Notes: a model not told the origin generated them from the letters alone. A stretch of 64,000 nucleotides of DNA from Bifidobacterium thermophilum DSM 20210 (GCA_000771265.1 JDUB01000008.1:62001-126000); one strand, 5' to 3'. Counted from the first letter of the stretch, positions 29,321 through 39,232 are shown. Numbers and translations are program-made.

Positions 29321-29611
29321 GTGGCCTCCTGCCTGTGATGTGCGTTGCCATCGTATCGCGGATTGCACTATGCCGTGGGCTGAGCGGTTTCGGCGCGGTA
29401 CATCCGGGCAGATGCCGGTACAACACGGTTGCCGCGCAACCCAGTGTGACGGACAACACACTGTGATGATTACCACAGCGGAAATCCGAGTTTTTCCATC
29501 CGTCATGGTCTAGCATGAGAGCCACACGGGGTCGGAACCTCCGGGCCCGTACATAAGGCGGGCCGTGCGCGAAGCCCGCCGGAATCGAACAACGAGACGA
29601 CGAGGTGCACC

Positions 29612-30175
29612 ATGACACTACTGCAACACGAACTCACCGACTTTACTGTCCAGGCGTTCCAGAACAACGATTTCCATGAAGTGACCAAGGCTGATGTGCT
29701 CGGTCACTGGTCGCTGTTCTTCTTCTATCCGGCTGATTTCACCTTCGTGTGCCCGACCGAGCTTGAAGACCTCGCGGACCATTACGAGGAGTTCAAGAAG
29801 ATCGGCTGCGAAATCTACTCCGTCTCTCATGACACGCACTTTGTGCACAAGGCATGGCATGACGCGAACGAGAAGATCGCGAAGATCCAGTATCCGATGC
29901 TTGCTGATCCGACGGCGCTGCTCGCCCGCGACCTCGACACCTACAACGAGGAGCTGGGCCAGGCCGAACGCGGCGACTTCATCATCAACCCGGAAGGCAA
30001 GGTCGTGGCCTACGAGGTGATTTCCTCCAACGTCGGCCGCAACGCCGAAGAGCTGCTGCGTCGCGTGCAGGCGTCCCAGTTCGTTTACGAGCACGGCGAC
30101 CAGGTCTGCCCGGCCAAGTGGGAGCCCGGTGAGGCGACCATCGCGCCGTCGCTGGATCTCGTCGGCCAGCTGTGA
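29612..30175 (+). CDS. ahpC: Alkyl hydroperoxide reductase subunit C (2-Cys peroxiredoxin)
   Basis: 187 residues, the standard length. Peroxidatic Cys47 in FTFVCPTE and resolving Cys166 in DQVCPAKW place it in the AhpC/Prx1 class, which reduces H2O2 and organic peroxides. GAGGTG precedes the ATG. The electron donor is probably the fused reductase encoded 151 bases downstream. In an anaerobe lacking catalase this pair would be the main peroxide defence (inference). Confidence 0.97.
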   Translation: MTLLQHELTDFTVQAFQNNDFHEVTKADVLGHWSLFFFYPADFTFVCPTELEDLADHYEEFKKIGCEIYSVSHDTHFVHKAWHDANEKIAKIQYPMLADPTALLARDLDTYNEELGQAERGDFIINPEGKVVAYEVISSNVGRNAEELLRRVQASQFVYEHGDQVCPAKWEPGEATIAPSLDLVGQL

Positions 30176-30326
30176 CCTTCGGCTGATTGGCTGAAACGGT
30201 TTTCATTCCCTATCACGGATGCCGTCACCGGTCGCAGCACACCGCAATCAGTGAAGGTTGTGGACGCGTCGGGTGGCGGCATCCGTCATATGAACCCGTA
30301 ATCGTTGCGATGACGAGGAGCTGACA

Positions 30327-32108
30327 ATGCAACAGCAAGATGATTTGTATGATGTCGTGGTGATCGGCGGCGGCCCGGCAGGCCTGACCGCAGGACTATA
30401 TCTGGCGCGTGCGCGATACCGCGTATTGATCTTGGAAAAGGCGGATTTCGGTGGACAAATCACCATCACGTCCGAAGTAGTCAATTATCCGGGTGTCGAA
30501 CGCACCGATGGCCGCAAACTCACCGCGACCATGCGCAAGCAGGCGCAGAATTTCGGGGCGGAATTCAAAGTCGCCGAGGCGACAGGACTGGACGTGGATG
30601 GTGATATCAAGGTCGTGCACACGAATCGCGGAGATATCCGCTGCTTCGGCATTCTCATCGCCACCGGAGCCTCCCCACGCAAAATCGGTTTCACCGGCGA
30701 ACAGGAGTATGCAGGCCGAGGCGTGGCCTACTGCGCCACCTGTGATGGTGAATTCTTCAACGGACGTGAAGTCATCGTGGTCGGCGGCGGATTCGCGGCG
30801 GCCGAGGAATCGGTGTTCCTGACGAAATACGCCAGCAAAGTCACCATTCTTGTGCGCGAAGGCGATTTCACTTGCGATGCTGCCGTTGCCGCCGAAGCCA
30901 AGAACCACCCGAAGATCGAGGTGCGGTACCATACGCAGCTTGACGGGGTCGCAGCCGGTTCCGGTGGGCTGACCGAAGCGACGTTGCGCGATACGCGCAC
31001 CGGTGAGACGAGCGTGTGGAAGCCGGCTGATGGCGGTACCTTCGGCGTGTTCGTGTTCGCTGGCTATGTGCCGCAGACCGAACTGGTCCGTGGCGTGGTG
31101 GAACTTGACGACCACGGGTATGTGGTCACGCACGGTTATCTGGAGACTTCGGCCCCCGGAGTGTATGCGGCCGGCGATTTGCGCGTCAAGAATCTGCGCC
31201 AGGTGGTCACGGCGACCGCAGATGGCGCCATCGCCGCCGTTGAACTGGAACGGTATGCCAAGCAGCTCAGTGAGAAAACCGGGTTGGTGCCGCCGCGCCC
31301 GACCACATCCACCTACGAGCAGCAGGAAGCCAAGGCCGCGAAGGTCGCCAGCGCATCGGGCACGTCCCCGGCACCGGCGCCGCAGCGTCCCGGTGCTGCT
31401 TCTGCCGCGCCGACCGGTGGCAATCATGCATTCTTCGATGACACGATTCGCCAGCAGCTTGCGGTCGTGTTCTCGCGGATGGCGCGTCCGCTGGTATTGA
31501 AGCTTGAGCTTGACGATTCCCCGCTGTCCAAGGAATTGCAGGCGTTCATCGGCGAGATGACCACGCTGAGCGACGGCAAGTTGAGCACGGTGGTTGGTAC
31601 GGCTCCGGCGACCGGCGGCGATGTCTCGCTAGATGATCCGCTGCCGGATGCGCGGCCGAATGTGCGGTTGTGCACGATCGGCGCTAACGGTGAACCACAG
31701 GAAACCGGCATTGCCTTCCATGGCGTTCCGAGCGGGCACGAGTTCAACTCCTTCGTACTCGCCCTGTACAATGTGGCCGGTCCGGGGCAGGCACTCGACC
31801 AGGACACCGCCGAACGGATCGCCTCGATTGGCCAGCCGGTCGATGTCATGCTGCTCGTCTCCCTCACGTGCACAATGTGTCCGGAAACCGTGCTCGCGAC
31901 CCAGCGCATCGCCGCGGCGAACCCGAAGGTGCGGGCGGAAGCTTACGATATAGCGCACTTCCCTGAGCTCAAAGACAAGTTCAACGTGATGAGCGTGCCG
32001 TGCATGGTCATCACCCGGCCCGGTGCCGATGCCGCGTCCGAAGCGCAGCAGACCATCGAATTCGGCAAGAAGTCGGTCCCGCAGATGCTTGATTTGCTGG
32101 GAGCCTGA
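30327..32108 (+). CDS. trxB: Thioredoxin-reductase / AhpF-type fusion (FAD reductase plus C-terminal double thioredoxin fold)
   Basis: 593 residues. The first about 310 form an NADPH-dependent FAD reductase: GGGPAGLTAGLYLARARYRV, redox motif Cys136-Ala-Thr-Cys139, NADP-binding VVGGGFAAAEES and the FAD motif GVYAAGDLR. A Pro/Ala linker follows (about 325-365). The C-terminal domain has two thioredoxin-like halves with the active site Cys515-Thr-Met-Cys518, as in the N-terminal domain of AhpF. The domain order is thus the reverse of AhpF. It most likely reduces AhpC, encoded just upstream. GAGGAG precedes the ATG. Confidence 0.93.
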   Translation: MQQQDDLYDVVVIGGGPAGLTAGLYLARARYRVLILEKADFGGQITITSEVVNYPGVERTDGRKLTATMRKQAQNFGAEFKVAEATGLDVDGDIKVVHTNRGDIRCFGILIATGASPRKIGFTGEQEYAGRGVAYCATCDGEFFNGREVIVVGGGFAAAEESVFLTKYASKVTILVREGDFTCDAAVAAEAKNHPKIEVRYHTQLDGVAAGSGGLTEATLRDTRTGETSVWKPADGGTFGVFVFAGYVPQTELVRGVVELDDHGYVVTHGYLETSAPGVYAAGDLRVKNLRQVVTATADGAIAAVELERYAKQLSEKTGLVPPRPTTSTYEQQEAKAAKVASASGTSPAPAPQRPGAASAAPTGGNHAFFDDTIRQQLAVVFSRMARPLVLKLELDDSPLSKELQAFIGEMTTLSDGKLSTVVGTAPATGGDVSLDDPLPDARPNVRLCTIGANGEPQETGIAFHGVPSGHEFNSFVLALYNVAGPGQALDQDTAERIASIGQPVDVMLLVSLTCTMCPETVLATQRIAAANPKVRAEAYDIAHFPELKDKFNVMSVPCMVITRPGADAASEAQQTIEFGKKSVPQMLDLLGA

Positions 32109-32227
32109 TTTCTTTCGTGCGGCTGTTGGGCCGGCATCGTACCCGTTTGAAATCGCGCCCGTCGTGTGGATATCGTCCCGCGCGACGGGCGCTTGCTTTT
32201 CCGGCAGTTGCTGATGGGGGCGAGAGC

Positions 32228-32318
32228 GCGGGAGTTTTGGATGGATTTGTGGGGCGGTGGTGATCTCCCGGGAGTTTTGGGCGGACTCGTGGGGCGGTGG
32301 TGATCTCCCGGGAGTTTG
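32228..32318. repeat. 40-base tandem repeat
   Basis: GGGAGTTTTGG recurs at 32230 and 32270, and GGGAGTTTGG at 32310, 40 bases apart, with the intervening GTGGGGCGGTGGTGATCTCC conserved between copies. It lies downstream of trxB; no coding sense is apparent. Confidence 0.8.
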
Positions 32319-32573
32319 GCTGTGATGGCCGGGTTCGGCGATATTGTGCCAAGGAAATCGTTGATATACCAATGCGACTCGAATCGGCCCGATGGGAGAT
32401 TATGGCCTGAATCGCGCATGTTGCGAGAAGTCCCGCGCAAATGCGGGAGAACTCGCTGTTATCGGTGAACATCATGCAAACTCCCGGCAGGCGGGCTGGA
32501 CGATGACATTCCCGAGTAGTCAAATGCTGATGAGTGAAGTCATATCGTCATGACATGTGATGAGTTGAGTTGA

Positions 32574-33040
32574 GTATGTCATCGTATGCTGAGCGGACCA
32601 CGTTCGCAGTATCGTCTTCGAATCGTTGCGGTATCTGACAGGTTGTGTATGCCATCGCATGCGCGGTGAGGCGGATTGTGCGCTCGGAGACCGAATCGGT
32701 GGCGTAACTTGCGGGTTGCGTATGTCTGGACATACGCAACGTGCGCTTCCGGTTCATTGTTACCGGATTGCCAAGGTATCTGACGGATTGCGTATGCCGG
32801 TGCATGCACAACGTGACTATTCGTGGCCAACGTCACTTGATAGTCAAGGCATGTGACGGATTGTGTATGTCGTCAGATACGTAGCGGGTGGTTTCCCGGT
32901 CGTCGTTGCCGAAACATCAGGGAAACTGGCATGTTGTGTATGTCGTCAGGTACGCGGCGCAACATTTCCTGATGATTCACTCGAATCGTCATGGGCTTTG
33001 ATGAGTTGTGTATGCCGGCGCAGACAAGTCGCGCAGAGGT
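32574..33040 (+). repeat. Array E of the ~73-base hairpin repeat (7 units)
   Basis: Cores begin at 32574, 32647, 32720, 32792, 32865, 32938 and 33010, giving spacings 73, 73, 72, 73, 73 and 72. Each core is a GTATGYC...RYATRC-like inverted repeat, preceded by a conserved GRYGGRTTGY-type segment; the remaining about 40 bases differ between units. The third unit forms a perfect 11-bp hairpin (32715-32725 with 32730-32740) around a CTGG loop. The array fills the space between trxB and the ppc terminator. Confidence 0.88.
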
Positions 33041-33067
33041 GTCTCGCATGTCACCCCAAAACGCGAG

Positions 33068-33099
33068 AAGGCCCCGCACCCCGCAGGGTACGAGACCTT
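33068..33099 (-). terminator. Terminator of ppc
   Basis: A 14-bp stem with a few G-U pairs (33068-33081 with 33086-33099) lies 27 bases past the ppc stop and is followed on the minus strand by CTCGCGTTTTG. Confidence 0.7.
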
Positions 33100-33125
33100 C
33101 CCGTTGCACTGGTCGGAAATCGGAA

Positions 33126-35882
33126 TCAGCCCGTGTTCTGCAGGCCTGCAGCGACACCCGAAACGGTGCACAGGATAAGGTAGATGAACTCCGCCTGTTG
33201 GCTTTGGCTGAGTTCTTCCTTGTCCACCTTGCGACGCAGCGAACGCAGCGCCAGCACCTGGGTGACGGAGAGCGCGTCCACATACGGGGAACGCACCCTG
33301 ATGGCCTGGCCGAGCACATGACGGTGCTGCAGCGGCCAAGCGTCGCCGACAATGCGCAGCACCCACTTGCGGGTCAGACGCATCTCGTCGAGCACCTTGT
33401 CGCGCAGGTCGTCGCGATCGCCGAGAGCCAGATACATCTTTGCGATGCGCTCATCGGTCTTCGCGATCGACATCTCGATGTTGTCGATGAACGTGGAGAA
33501 CAGCGGCCACTCCTCATACGCCTTGCGCAGGGTATCGAGGTCGCCGAACTTCTCGCACGCCGTGCCCAGACCGTACCATGCAGCCAGGTTGATGCGCGCC
33601 TGAGACCAAGCGAACACCCACGGGATGGTACGCAGATCGTCGAGCGACTTGGCGCCCAGACCGCGCTTGGCAGGACGGGAGCCGATCGGCAGCAGACCCA
33701 CCTCGGCAAGCGGGGTGACGGTCGAGAACCATTCGGCGAAGTCCGGTGTATGCAGCAGATCTAGGAAGCGCTCGTGCGATGCCTTGTTGAGTGCGTCGGC
33801 CATCGGCTTGTACTTCGCGGTCATCTCCGTGTTGATCTTGTCGATGCTCGGAGCGGACTGCAACAGCGTTGCCGCGGCGACGGACTCGATGTGGCGCAGG
33901 CCGAGCACCGGGTTGCCGTAGCGGGCGAAGATGACCTCGCCCTGCTCGGTGAGCTTGAACCGGCAGTTGACTGAGCCGGCAGGCTGCGCGAGCACCGCAC
34001 GGTTGGCCGGGCCACCGCCGCGGCCGACAGCGCCGCCACGACCGTGGAACAGCGTCAGATCGATGTCGTGTTCCTTGGCCCACTTGGCGATACGGCCTTC
34101 GGTGTCATGTAGCGCGAGGATGGAGGTGGTCGGGCCGGCGTCCTTGGAGGAATCCGAGTAGCCGAGCATGACTTCCATCTTGCCGCCGGTAGCCTTCAGA
34201 CGGGCCTGTACCTCCGGGATCTTGATGATCTCGTCGAGCACATCCACCGAGTTCTCGAGATCCTCAAGCTGTTCGAACAGCGGGATTACATCGATGGTTG
34301 GCACGTCCTCCGGATGGGCGAAGGCGAGACGGTTGAGCTCGTACACATCACGCACGTTCTGCGCGGACTTCGTGAAGGAGATGATGTAGCGGCGGGCGGC
34401 CTTGATACCGTTGCGCTTCTGAATGGAACCCAGCGCGCGGAAGGTGTCGAGCACCTCGTGCGTCATCGGCTGCAGCTCGCCACGCTCGCCATGCAGACCA
34501 TGCTCGCGGATGTCCTCGAGCGCGCGGGAATGCACGACAGAATGCTGACGGAACTCCATCTCCACCATGTGGAAGCCGAAGGTTTCGGCCTGCCAAATGA
34601 GATCCTGCAACGGGCCGTAGGCTGCGCGCGGATCGCCGGCTGCGGCGAGCGAACGCTGCACAATCTTCAAATCCGCGATGAAATCATCGCAGGACTTGTA
34701 CATGAGATCGGCGTCGCGCTCGATGGTGTAGTGCAGACGATCGGCCATCACCAGCATGACGGCGCGATGCATTTCCTTGGTGGAAATCAGCGCGGCCTTG
34801 GACGTGAGCCGTTCGCTCATTTCCTTCTGGTGGTTCCACAGGTTCTTCAGCTCGGCGCTGGGCGGCGTGGTGCCGGATTCCATGGTGAGGTTACGGCCGA
34901 CGGTGCGGCAGGCCTCTTCAAGAGCGGCAATTACATGGTCGCTGAACTTGCGTGCGACCTGGCGGCTGACCTTCGCGGTGACGTTCGGGTTGCCATCACG
35001 GTCGGAGCCGATCCAGCTGCCCGGATGGAAGAACGCGGGGCATACCGGCGGGACGAGACCCGCCTTGTCGCCGAGGATCCAATCGTCGAAACGACGGTAG
35101 ACGAGCGGAATCGTGTGGAACAGCGTGTTGTCGAAGATATCGAGGATGGTGTCGGCCTCTTCAACAGGCGTCGGCTTCTTCAGGGCAATCGGCGAGGTGC
35201 GGAACAGCGCGTCGATCTCGTTGTACAGACGACGGTAGCTTTCCTTCTTGTCGGAGCCGCCGAGCATCTTGCTGCTTTCCAGCAGCTGGGCGATGCGGCG
35301 GATCTTGCCTTCGACGGCCTTGCGGCGTGCCTCGGTCGGATGCGCGGTGAACACGGGGTGGAACTCGAGTTTGTTGAGCAGTTCCTTCGCCTTCGCCGGG
35401 CCCATTTCAACAATGAGCTTGTGATAGGCGTTGGTCATCTCATTGACCGGGTCGACCGCCTCGTCATCGCTGACTGCCGCTTCGCGCTGATGCAGCACGG
35501 ATACGCGGTAGTTTTCTTCGCACAGGTTCGCCAGATGGAAGTAGGTGGTGAACGCGCGTGCGAGCAGCTGCGCATCATGCAGATTCATCGCGTCGATGGT
35601 TTCGACCGCCTTGTCCAGCTCGCGCTGCCCCTCACTCGGGTCGGTGTGAACACTGGTGAAATGCTCGGCGCTGGCGTCAGCCACATATTGGCGGACGGTA
35701 TCGAATGTTTCGAGCAGTTTGGGATCGAATTCGCCAAGCACTTCGCGCACGATCTGCAGACACAGATCCATGTCGTGCTTCAGCGAATCAGGGAGAGCAC
35801 GCTCTTCCGGGCCTTTGGTGCCCGTGCCGGACGTCACGATACCGGCGTCGGCTGGCGTGATTTGCTGATTTTCTGTTGTCAT
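33126..35882 (-). CDS. ppc: Phosphoenolpyruvate carboxylase
   Basis: 918 residues from the ATG at 35882, supported by AAGGAGG; an in-frame start 60 bases upstream is weaker. The catalytic His lies in FTAHPTEARRKAV, and the glycine-rich active-site loop is FHGRGGAVGRGGGPANRAV; VMLGYSDSSKDAG is also diagnostic. The protein ends in QNTG, the conserved C-terminus of the family. It carboxylates PEP with bicarbonate to oxaloacetate, replenishing the partial citric acid cycle for amino-acid synthesis; the carbonic anhydrase upstream may feed it. Confidence 0.98.
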   Translation of the reverse strand: MTTENQQITPADAGIVTSGTGTKGPEERALPDSLKHDMDLCLQIVREVLGEFDPKLLETFDTVRQYVADASAEHFTSVHTDPSEGQRELDKAVETIDAMNLHDAQLLARAFTTYFHLANLCEENYRVSVLHQREAAVSDDEAVDPVNEMTNAYHKLIVEMGPAKAKELLNKLEFHPVFTAHPTEARRKAVEGKIRRIAQLLESSKMLGGSDKKESYRRLYNEIDALFRTSPIALKKPTPVEEADTILDIFDNTLFHTIPLVYRRFDDWILGDKAGLVPPVCPAFFHPGSWIGSDRDGNPNVTAKVSRQVARKFSDHVIAALEEACRTVGRNLTMESGTTPPSAELKNLWNHQKEMSERLTSKAALISTKEMHRAVMLVMADRLHYTIERDADLMYKSCDDFIADLKIVQRSLAAAGDPRAAYGPLQDLIWQAETFGFHMVEMEFRQHSVVHSRALEDIREHGLHGERGELQPMTHEVLDTFRALGSIQKRNGIKAARRYIISFTKSAQNVRDVYELNRLAFAHPEDVPTIDVIPLFEQLEDLENSVDVLDEIIKIPEVQARLKATGGKMEVMLGYSDSSKDAGPTTSILALHDTEGRIAKWAKEHDIDLTLFHGRGGAVGRGGGPANRAVLAQPAGSVNCRFKLTEQGEVIFARYGNPVLGLRHIESVAAATLLQSAPSIDKINTEMTAKYKPMADALNKASHERFLDLLHTPDFAEWFSTVTPLAEVGLLPIGSRPAKRGLGAKSLDDLRTIPWVFAWSQARINLAAWYGLGTACEKFGDLDTLRKAYEEWPLFSTFIDNIEMSIAKTDERIAKMYLALGDRDDLRDKVLDEMRLTRKWVLRIVGDAWPLQHRHVLGQAIRVRSPYVDALSVTQVLALRSLRRKVDKEELSQSQQAEFIYLILCTVSGVAAGLQNTG

Positions 35883-36152
35883 TGAACCTCCTTTTCCAAA
35901 CCTTCGGTTGTTCGGTCTGCCGGTCTTCCGTGGCTCCTCCACGGTTGTGGTGCCGGCCGTTGCGAACCCAAAGCCGTCGGTTCAGCGGTTGCAGTGGCAT
36001 TATACGGTCGTGTTTTCGACGGGCGTGTAACATGTCCGAAATCTGCCCGCAGATTGACCGAATGGTGGACAGGATGGTGAATCGGCTGTTTTCCGGTCAT
36101 TCTGCCGACGCCGCGGACCGCACGGGGTACGGCTTGCGATAGTAATGGAACC

Positions 36153-38081
36153 GTGACTTCACAGCATCCTTCACAACAAGAACATCAGGGAACCGGACTG
36201 CGGGACAACGCGCAGACAGGCGGCGTCGAAAACGCCGCGGCTGCGGTGAGGAAATACCATACGCATTCCATTCCGCTCGACATGGAGGATATCGAGCGTG
36301 ACTGGGACAAGCCGATCACCGAGGCTGGAATCGCGGCGAAAGCCAGTGTGATTGTGCGCGTCGGCATGCTGGATTTGGGGGCGGGCACCGGCAGCTTCCG
36401 TGTGCGCGAAATGATGCACCGCATCGCGTACCCGTTGGGTGTGCATGTGCGCGCCGACGTGAATCTGACCGATATCGAAGCGGCCTGCACGGACGGCCAC
36501 GACCGGATCACCGAAGTGGTGGACCTGCCTACCACCGGTGTCAATACCGAGCGGATCTGGCTACTCGAGCATTTCGCTGACTGGTTTAACGTCAATCTCG
36601 GCACCGGATCGATGTATCACAGCCGCACCGAAGTGTCCGAAGGCTTGATGCAGCATCTCGATCAGCGTGATGCCTCCCAGGTGTCCGCCGACCTGTCCAA
36701 GCAGCTGCGCAAAGAACGTAAGGAAATCAAGGAAAACAAGGGCAGTGAGGCCCAGCGTGAACTGTGGGATCAGGCGGCCGAAGCCGATGACGACCCGGTG
36801 CTCGACGCGCTCGAACACGCCGAGCAGGTCCGTCCTGGCACCCAGGACGCCCAGACGGCGACGCCGCTGGATATGCGGGGTATCGATCGTGCGGAACGTG
36901 AACAGGGCGGTCAGGCGGGACGCAAGGCCGAATACCGCGCCGAACGCGGACAGAACGCGCAGTCCCGCGGTGAGCGTTGCGATGATGCCCGGGAGCGCCG
37001 AATTGCGCGGCGGTTCGAACGCACCCAGCACCCCCCGAAAGGCGAGTACGCAAGCCATTTCGACCACGTCGGCCAACGTCCGGAACACCGGCGTGGGGTT
37101 ACTGTACGTCAGGCGCATGAGCGGCTCGACATGATCGAACATCGCAAACCCTTGTATTCCCCGGCGTTTGCTGGTCTCGCCTCGGCGTGCGCATGCGCGG
37201 CCTTCGTGTTCCTGCTTGGCGGCGGCCCGTATGACATGATCGGGGCCTTCGTCGGCGCGGGGCTTGGCCATTGGCTTCGTCGGCGGATGTTCGTCCACCA
37301 TCTCAACCAGTTCTTCGTGACCTTCATATGCGTGAGCGTGGCGGCGCTGGCCTGCACAGGTATGCTGCGTCTGATCGGCTTGTTCGACCCCGTCGCCTTG
37401 CAGCATGACACTGCGTATATCGGGGCGATGCTGTTCGTCATCCCTGGCTTCCCGATGATTACGGGCGGGCTGGATATGGCGAAGATCGACTTCCCGTCAG
37501 GCATCCAACGAGTGACATACGTGCTGTGCATCGTGCTGATCGCCACACTCGCCGGCTGGATGGTCGCCTCGATTGTGCATCTCAACCCGCAGGGATTTGA
37601 GCCTTTGGGACTCAGCCCGGTAGTCAACTGCTTGCTGCGCATGGTGTTCGCGTTCATTGGCGTGTGGGGCTTCTCCGTGATGTTCAACTCGCCGCAGCGC
37701 ATGTGCCTAGTCGCAGCCGTGATCGGCATGATCACCGATACACTGCGTCTGGAAATCGTGGATATGGGTGTGCCGGCCGAAGCCGGTGCGTTCATCGGCG
37801 CTCTGCTTGCCGGGCTGCTCGCCTCCGCGTGGCGGTCGTCGGTCCGGCGCGGATTGCTGCCGCCACACTTGGGGTATCCGCGCATCTGTTTGACCGTGCC
37901 GTCCATTGTGATCATGGTGCCCGGCATGTATATGTATCGCGCGATGTTCTACCTTGGGGCTTTCGACACGCTGCATGCGTTGGACTGGGCGTTCCGTGCG
38001 TTCATGGTGATCATCTGCCTGCCGATCGGGCTGGTGATGGCTCGCGTACTCACTGACAAGAGCTGGCGGTACGACGTGTGA
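36153..38081 (+). CDS. Threonine/serine exporter family protein (ThrE, fused form)
   Basis: 642 residues. The N-terminal cytosolic domain starts after about 80 residues (VIVRVGMLDLGAGTGSFRVREMMHRIA ... HVRADVNLTDIEAAC). It is interrupted by a highly charged segment (about 190-325, rich in Arg/Glu/Asp/Gln). About ten membrane spans follow (AFAGLASACACAAFVFLLGGGPYDMIGAFVGAGLG to WAFRAFMVIICLPIGLVMA). This matches ThrE with both DUF1212 and DUF3815 parts in one chain. Such carriers export threonine and serine. The GTG start lacks a strong ribosome binding site; it is divergent from ppc. Confidence 0.88.
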   Translation: MTSQHPSQQEHQGTGLRDNAQTGGVENAAAAVRKYHTHSIPLDMEDIERDWDKPITEAGIAAKASVIVRVGMLDLGAGTGSFRVREMMHRIAYPLGVHVRADVNLTDIEAACTDGHDRITEVVDLPTTGVNTERIWLLEHFADWFNVNLGTGSMYHSRTEVSEGLMQHLDQRDASQVSADLSKQLRKERKEIKENKGSEAQRELWDQAAEADDDPVLDALEHAEQVRPGTQDAQTATPLDMRGIDRAEREQGGQAGRKAEYRAERGQNAQSRGERCDDARERRIARRFERTQHPPKGEYASHFDHVGQRPEHRRGVTVRQAHERLDMIEHRKPLYSPAFAGLASACACAAFVFLLGGGPYDMIGAFVGAGLGHWLRRRMFVHHLNQFFVTFICVSVAALACTGMLRLIGLFDPVALQHDTAYIGAMLFVIPGFPMITGGLDMAKIDFPSGIQRVTYVLCIVLIATLAGWMVASIVHLNPQGFEPLGLSPVVNCLLRMVFAFIGVWGFSVMFNSPQRMCLVAAVIGMITDTLRLEIVDMGVPAEAGAFIGALLAGLLASAWRSSVRRGLLPPHLGYPRICLTVPSIVIMVPGMYMYRAMFYLGAFDTLHALDWAFRAFMVIICLPIGLVMARVLTDKSWRYDV

Positions 38082-38650
38082 GGCGTGTTCGCGTTGAGCT
38101 CTCTGTCTCGCGATGCTGTGATTTTGATTTCGTGATTTCGATGTCGTGATTTCTCGGACACGACGACCCGAAAACGGAGATATCGGGAAGAATCTCTCAA
38201 TATCTCGCACGTTTTGCCTTTGGACGCGAGTTTTTCAGATGTCGGCATTGGAAGTCGGCAATAGGCTGCGGGTGAGTGGCGTGCGGATGGGCAATGGGGG
38301 AATGCGGCCGATAAGGACAATCCCCGCATCCGAAAAAGAAACCCCGGTGGAGGATGCCACCGGGGAGGAGAGAAAGGAGAGAGAAGAAGAAAAAGGGGTT
38401 GAATTATCGGGAACTGGTGTTCCTGATCAGCTGTTTGCTGACATGTTCTATGAGAACTCACGATGCTGTGGGCAACTCGATGTTTTCCTGAAAGTATTCT
38501 GCCAAGACTGTGCTGAAGTCGTGATAGCGCGTGAGCGGATCCGGCAACCGATGGCCGCGCCGCCGCGTACACTGGCATACAGTGAATCCGTGGCCGCACC
38601 CGCAAGCCGGCGGCCGCAATGAGAGCATCGTACTTGCCAAGGAGAATCTC
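38082..38650. other. Intergenic region thrE-like to dcd, with purine tract
   Basis: Contains a hairpin (38342-38365) and an almost pure purine tract at about 38366-38398 on the plus strand. I see no credible open frame on either strand. A longer in-frame extension of dcd upstream lacks support. Confidence 0.6.
38342..38365 (-). terminator. Minus-strand intrinsic terminator without an obvious gene
   Basis: CCCCGGTGG (38342-38350) pairs with CCACCGGGG (38357-38365), loop of six. On the minus strand the stem is followed directly by TTTCTTTTTC, a good U-tract; on the plus strand it is followed by purines. No minus-strand gene lies upstream within the gap. Confidence 0.75.
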
Positions 38651-39232
38651 ATGCTGCTGTCCGACCGTGACATCCTCGCCGCACAGGCCGACGGTCATAT
38701 CTCGCTCGACCCGTGGACGCCCGAGATGGTGCAGCCCGCTTCCATCGACGTGCGTTTGGATCGTTTCTTCCGCCTGTTCAACAACCACGCCTACACCTAT
38801 GTCGACCCGGCTGAAAACCAAGGCGCGCTGACCGAACAGTTCGAAGTCCAGCCCGACGAGCCGTGGATCCTGCACCCCGGCGAATTCGCGCTCGCCTCCA
38901 CATGGGAGTATGTGAAGCTCGACCCAACCATCGCTGCCCGTCTGGAAGGCAAGAGCTCGCTCGGCCGTCTGGGTATCCTCACCCATTCCACCGCAGGTTT
39001 CATCGATCCCGGTTTCGAAGGGCATATCACGCTTGAGCTGTCGAATGTGAGCACCTTGCCGGTCAAACTGTGGCCGGGCATGAAAATCGGCCAGATGTGC
39101 TTCTTCCAGCTGAGCTCCCCCGCCGAACACCCATACGGGTCGAAGGGTACCGGCTCGCATTATCAAGGACAGCGCGGGCCGACTCCGTCGCGTTCGTATA
39201 TCAACTTCTACCGCGCGAAAGTCGACGACTGA
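38651..39232 (+). CDS. dcd: dCTP deaminase (possibly bifunctional, dUMP-forming)
   Basis: 193 residues from the ATG at 38651, with AAGGAG seven bases upstream. Active-site elements SSLGRLGI and [22 protein letters not shown] are intact, including the Ser, Arg and Glu of the trimeric dCTP deaminase/dUTPase fold. The tail [15 protein letters not shown] is typical of the actinobacterial group, whose members can convert dCTP straight to dUMP. The product feeds thymidylate synthesis. A hairpin terminator follows. Confidence 0.95.
   Translation: MLLSDRDILAAQADGHISLDPWTPEMVQPASIDVRLDRFFRLFNNHAYTYVDPAENQGALTEQFEVQPDEPWILHPGEFALASTWEYVKLDPTIAARLEGKSSLGRLGILTHSTAGFIDPGFEGHITLELSNVSTLPVKLWPGMKIGQMCFFQLSSPAEHPYGSKGTGSHYQGQRGPTPSRSYINFYRAKVDD

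Noticed and set aside
32574..33040. CRISPR array
   Set aside because: Regular spacing of short repeats suggested it, but the cores are degenerate, the period is 72-73 bases with only about 16-35 conserved, there are no cas genes in the window, and the same family occurs at several loci.
34314..35885. 523-residue plus-strand open frame antisense to ppc
   Set aside because: Shadow frame of a GC-rich gene; the ppc reading has all catalytic motifs.
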